Positions 62,518-64,000 of a DNA stretch of 64,000 nt are shown here, one piece after another. The position numbers and the translations under genes are program-made. The notes beneath the pieces are model-generated. The model saw nothing but the letters and a program-made list of their open reading frames with translations. It did no database searches and was not told the origin of the DNA. This stretch comes from Streptomyces sp. NBC_01591 (GTDB lineage Bacteria > Actinomycetota > Actinomycetes > Streptomycetales > Streptomycetaceae): the NCBI RefSeq assembly GCF_035918155.1, contig NZ_CP109327.1:1612001-1676000 (forward strand). The letters run 5' to 3'. Every line of letters starts with the position of its first letter. The first letter of the stretch is position 1.

Positions 62518-63750
62518 ATGACAACGGATTCCACAGACACGGTCTTCGGCATGGAGCAGGTGAGGCGGGCCAGGTTCGCCGTCGCCGCGGTCTTCACCGT
62601 GCACGGCGCGGTGACCGGCAGCTTCGCCACCCGGGTGCCCTGGATCCAGGACCACGCCGGGGTCAGCGCCGGTCAGCTCGGCCTCGCCCTCGCCTTCCCG
62701 GCGATCGGCGCCTCGCTCGCCATGCCGCTGGCCGGCGCGATCAGCCATCGCTTCGGCGCCAGGACCGCGCTGCGCGGACTGCTCGCCCTGTGGACGCTGG
62801 CGCTGATCCTGCCCGCGATGGCACCCAACCTGCTGACGCTGTGCGCCGCGCTCTTCATGTACGGGGCGTCGGCCGGCATGTCGGACGTGGCGATGAACGC
62901 CCTCGGCGTCGAGGTGGAGAACCGCCTCGACAAGTCGATCATGTCCGGGTTGCACGGGATGTGGAGCGTGGGCGCCCTGATCGGTTCGGCGGCGGGCACG
63001 GTGGCCGCGCATCTGGGCGCCGACGCCCGGCTGCACCACACTCTGGCCGCCCTCGTGCTCACCGTGCTCGGCCTGATCGCCTGCCAGGGCGTGCTGGACC
63101 TGCACAGCCAGCCGGACGAGGAGCCGCCGCCGCGGTTCGCCCTGCCGCCGAAGTCGGCGCTGATCATCGGCGCGGTGGGCTTCTGCGCGGTGTTCGCCGA
63201 GGGGGCCAGCCTGGACTGGTCCGCGGTCTACCTCCGGGACATCATGGACACCTCCGCCGGGCTCGCCGCGGCCTCCACCACGGCGTTCGCGCTGACCATG
63301 GCGGTCGCCCGGATCGCCGGTGACAAGGTCGTCGACCGCTTCGGCGCGGTCAGGACCGTACGGGTCGGCGGTGTCCTCGCGACGGTCGGCGGGGTGCTCG
63401 TGGTCGCTTCGCCGAACGCGCCGCTCGCGATGTGCGGCTTCGGCCTCCTGGGCCTCGGTGTGGCGGTGGTCGTCCCGCTCGCCTTCGCGGCGGCCGGGCG
63501 CAGCGGACCGAACCCGAGCCAGGCGATCGCGGGCGTCGCCACGATCACGTACACCTCGGGGCTGATCGCCCCGTCCGCGATCGGCTCGCTGGCCGAGGCG
63601 ACGTCGCTGGTCGTGTCGTTCGGCCTGGTGACGGTGCTCGCGTTCGGTCTGGTGCTGGGGGCCGGGGTGCTGCGGGCGGGCGACCGCAAGGCGGTGTCGT
63701 CCTCGGACGCCGGTGCCCCGAGCACGGCGGCCGCCGAGCCGCGCCCCTGA
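62518..63750 (+). CDS. MFS transporter
   Basis: A 410-residue major facilitator protein with twelve predicted helices. HGAVTGSFATRVPWIQDHAG, MPLAGAISHRFGARTALRGL and MYGASAGMSDVAMNALGVEV are typical of the fucose-permease-like/YbjJ branch. Substrate unknown; the divergent ROK repressor suggests a carbohydrate. ATG 62518 follows AGGGAGGGCACGGCAGC. Frames extending to 62167 overlap the ROK gene. Confidence 0.9.
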   Translation: MTTDSTDTVFGMEQVRRARFAVAAVFTVHGAVTGSFATRVPWIQDHAGVSAGQLGLALAFPAIGASLAMPLAGAISHRFGARTALRGLLALWTLALILPAMAPNLLTLCAALFMYGASAGMSDVAMNALGVEVENRLDKSIMSGLHGMWSVGALIGSAAGTVAAHLGADARLHHTLAALVLTVLGLIACQGVLDLHSQPDEEPPPRFALPPKSALIIGAVGFCAVFAEGASLDWSAVYLRDIMDTSAGLAAASTTAFALTMAVARIAGDKVVDRFGAVRTVRVGGVLATVGGVLVVASPNAPLAMCGFGLLGLGVAVVVPLAFAAAGRSGPNPSQAIAGVATITYTSGLIAPSAIGSLAEATSLVVSFGLVTVLAFGLVLGAGVLRAGDRKAVSSSDAGAPSTAAAEPRP

Positions 63751-63932
63751 GCCCTCGGGACGGCGGGCGGCCGGTGCCGCTCCCCTCCGCCACCCGCATC
63801 GGCCGTGGTCAGGAGGGCCCGGCCCGGCCACGAACACACCACGGTCCGGCATTACCATGGCGCTGATCATTTCTGCGGCAGCGACGTGCCCGGCGAGGCG
63901 CTCGGCTCCGCACCTACACACAGGGAGCGACC

Positions 63933-64000
63933 ATGGGCCTCGGCGTGCGCTGGACCTTGCACGGCGACGGGAAGACCCCCGCGCCGGGGGCCGTGGTCCG
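63933..64000 (+). CDS. N-terminus of a probable NCS2 nucleobase permease (cut by window end)
   Basis: Only 22 codons are present: MGLGVRWTLHGDGKTPAPGA then VV. GGGAGCGACC precedes the ATG. The opening resembles Streptomyces uracil/xanthine permeases as I remember them; the membrane domain lies beyond the window, so the identity is tentative. Confidence 0.5.
   Translation, partial: MGLGVRWTLHGDGKTPAPGAVV

Overview
The window comes from a Streptomyces-type actinomycete. The DNA is very GC-rich, GTG and TTG starts are common, and many genes are translationally coupled through ATGA or GTGA overlaps. Genus-typical markers are present: a conservon, RbpA with a SigR-type promoter, DasR-type sites at two chitinase genes, and a MocR/YczE pair. 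From memory, the order rbpA, polyprenol-phosphate mannosyltransferase, acyl-CoA dehydrogenase, chitinase, his/rib genes, chitinase, ROK/MFS matches the S. coelicolor SCO1421-SCO1449 neighbourhood. No search was run to confirm this.

Layout. 1-1.3 kb: a secreted D-Ala-D-Ala dipeptidase and a DUF962 membrane protein. 1.4-5.7 kb (minus): a conservon of sensor kinase, roadblock, DUF742 and GTPase genes. 6.7-14.3 kb (minus): a kleisin-like / KITE-like / giant SMC-like operon with a 48-codon coupled gene between the first two members. 14.4-19.1 kb (minus): a fused HyuA-HyuB oxoprolinase, preceded by a deletion scar made from parts of two glycosyltransferases and an unknown third gene. 19.3-21.3 kb: HEAT and ankyrin proteins, with a Cys-Cys-Cys micro-peptide ahead of the HEAT gene. 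21.6-23.5 kb: a small membrane protein and an FtsK/TraB-like protein without its Walker A lysine. 23.5-28.1 kb: MocR regulator, YczE-like protein, phosphodiesterase and MFS protein. 28.3-35.3 kb: rbpA, fxsA, mannosyltransferase, amidohydrolase, Lrp regulator, small proteins and acyl-CoA dehydrogenase. 35.5-40.3 kb: chitinase, argG and alkaline phosphatase, each with a recognisable operator.

40.4-47.0 kb looks accessory. It is a coupled operon of a kinase-TPR-WD40 protein, a YezG-like protein and an FHA/zinc-ribbon kinase, and it ends two bases before a decayed tyrosine integrase. 47.0-54.6 kb: a C39-like peptidase, a nucleoside-kinase-like protein, a probable 6C-type small RNA, an EccA-like AAA+ protein, two CNNM/HlyC transporters and a PH-domain protein. 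54.7-60.4 kb (minus): riboflavin genes behind an FMN riboswitch, followed closely by hisE and hisG. 60.4-64.0 kb: a truncated chitinase with an intact DasR-type promoter, a divergent ROK/MFS pair with a shared operator, and the first codons of a probable NCS2 permease.

The best candidates for undescribed biology are the SMC-like operon with its small gene and its Asn in place of the Walker B glutamate, the kinase operon beside the integrase relic, the Cys-rich micro-ORF, and the Walker-A-less TraB-like pair. Two deletion junctions also need checking as either strain-specific events or assembly errors.
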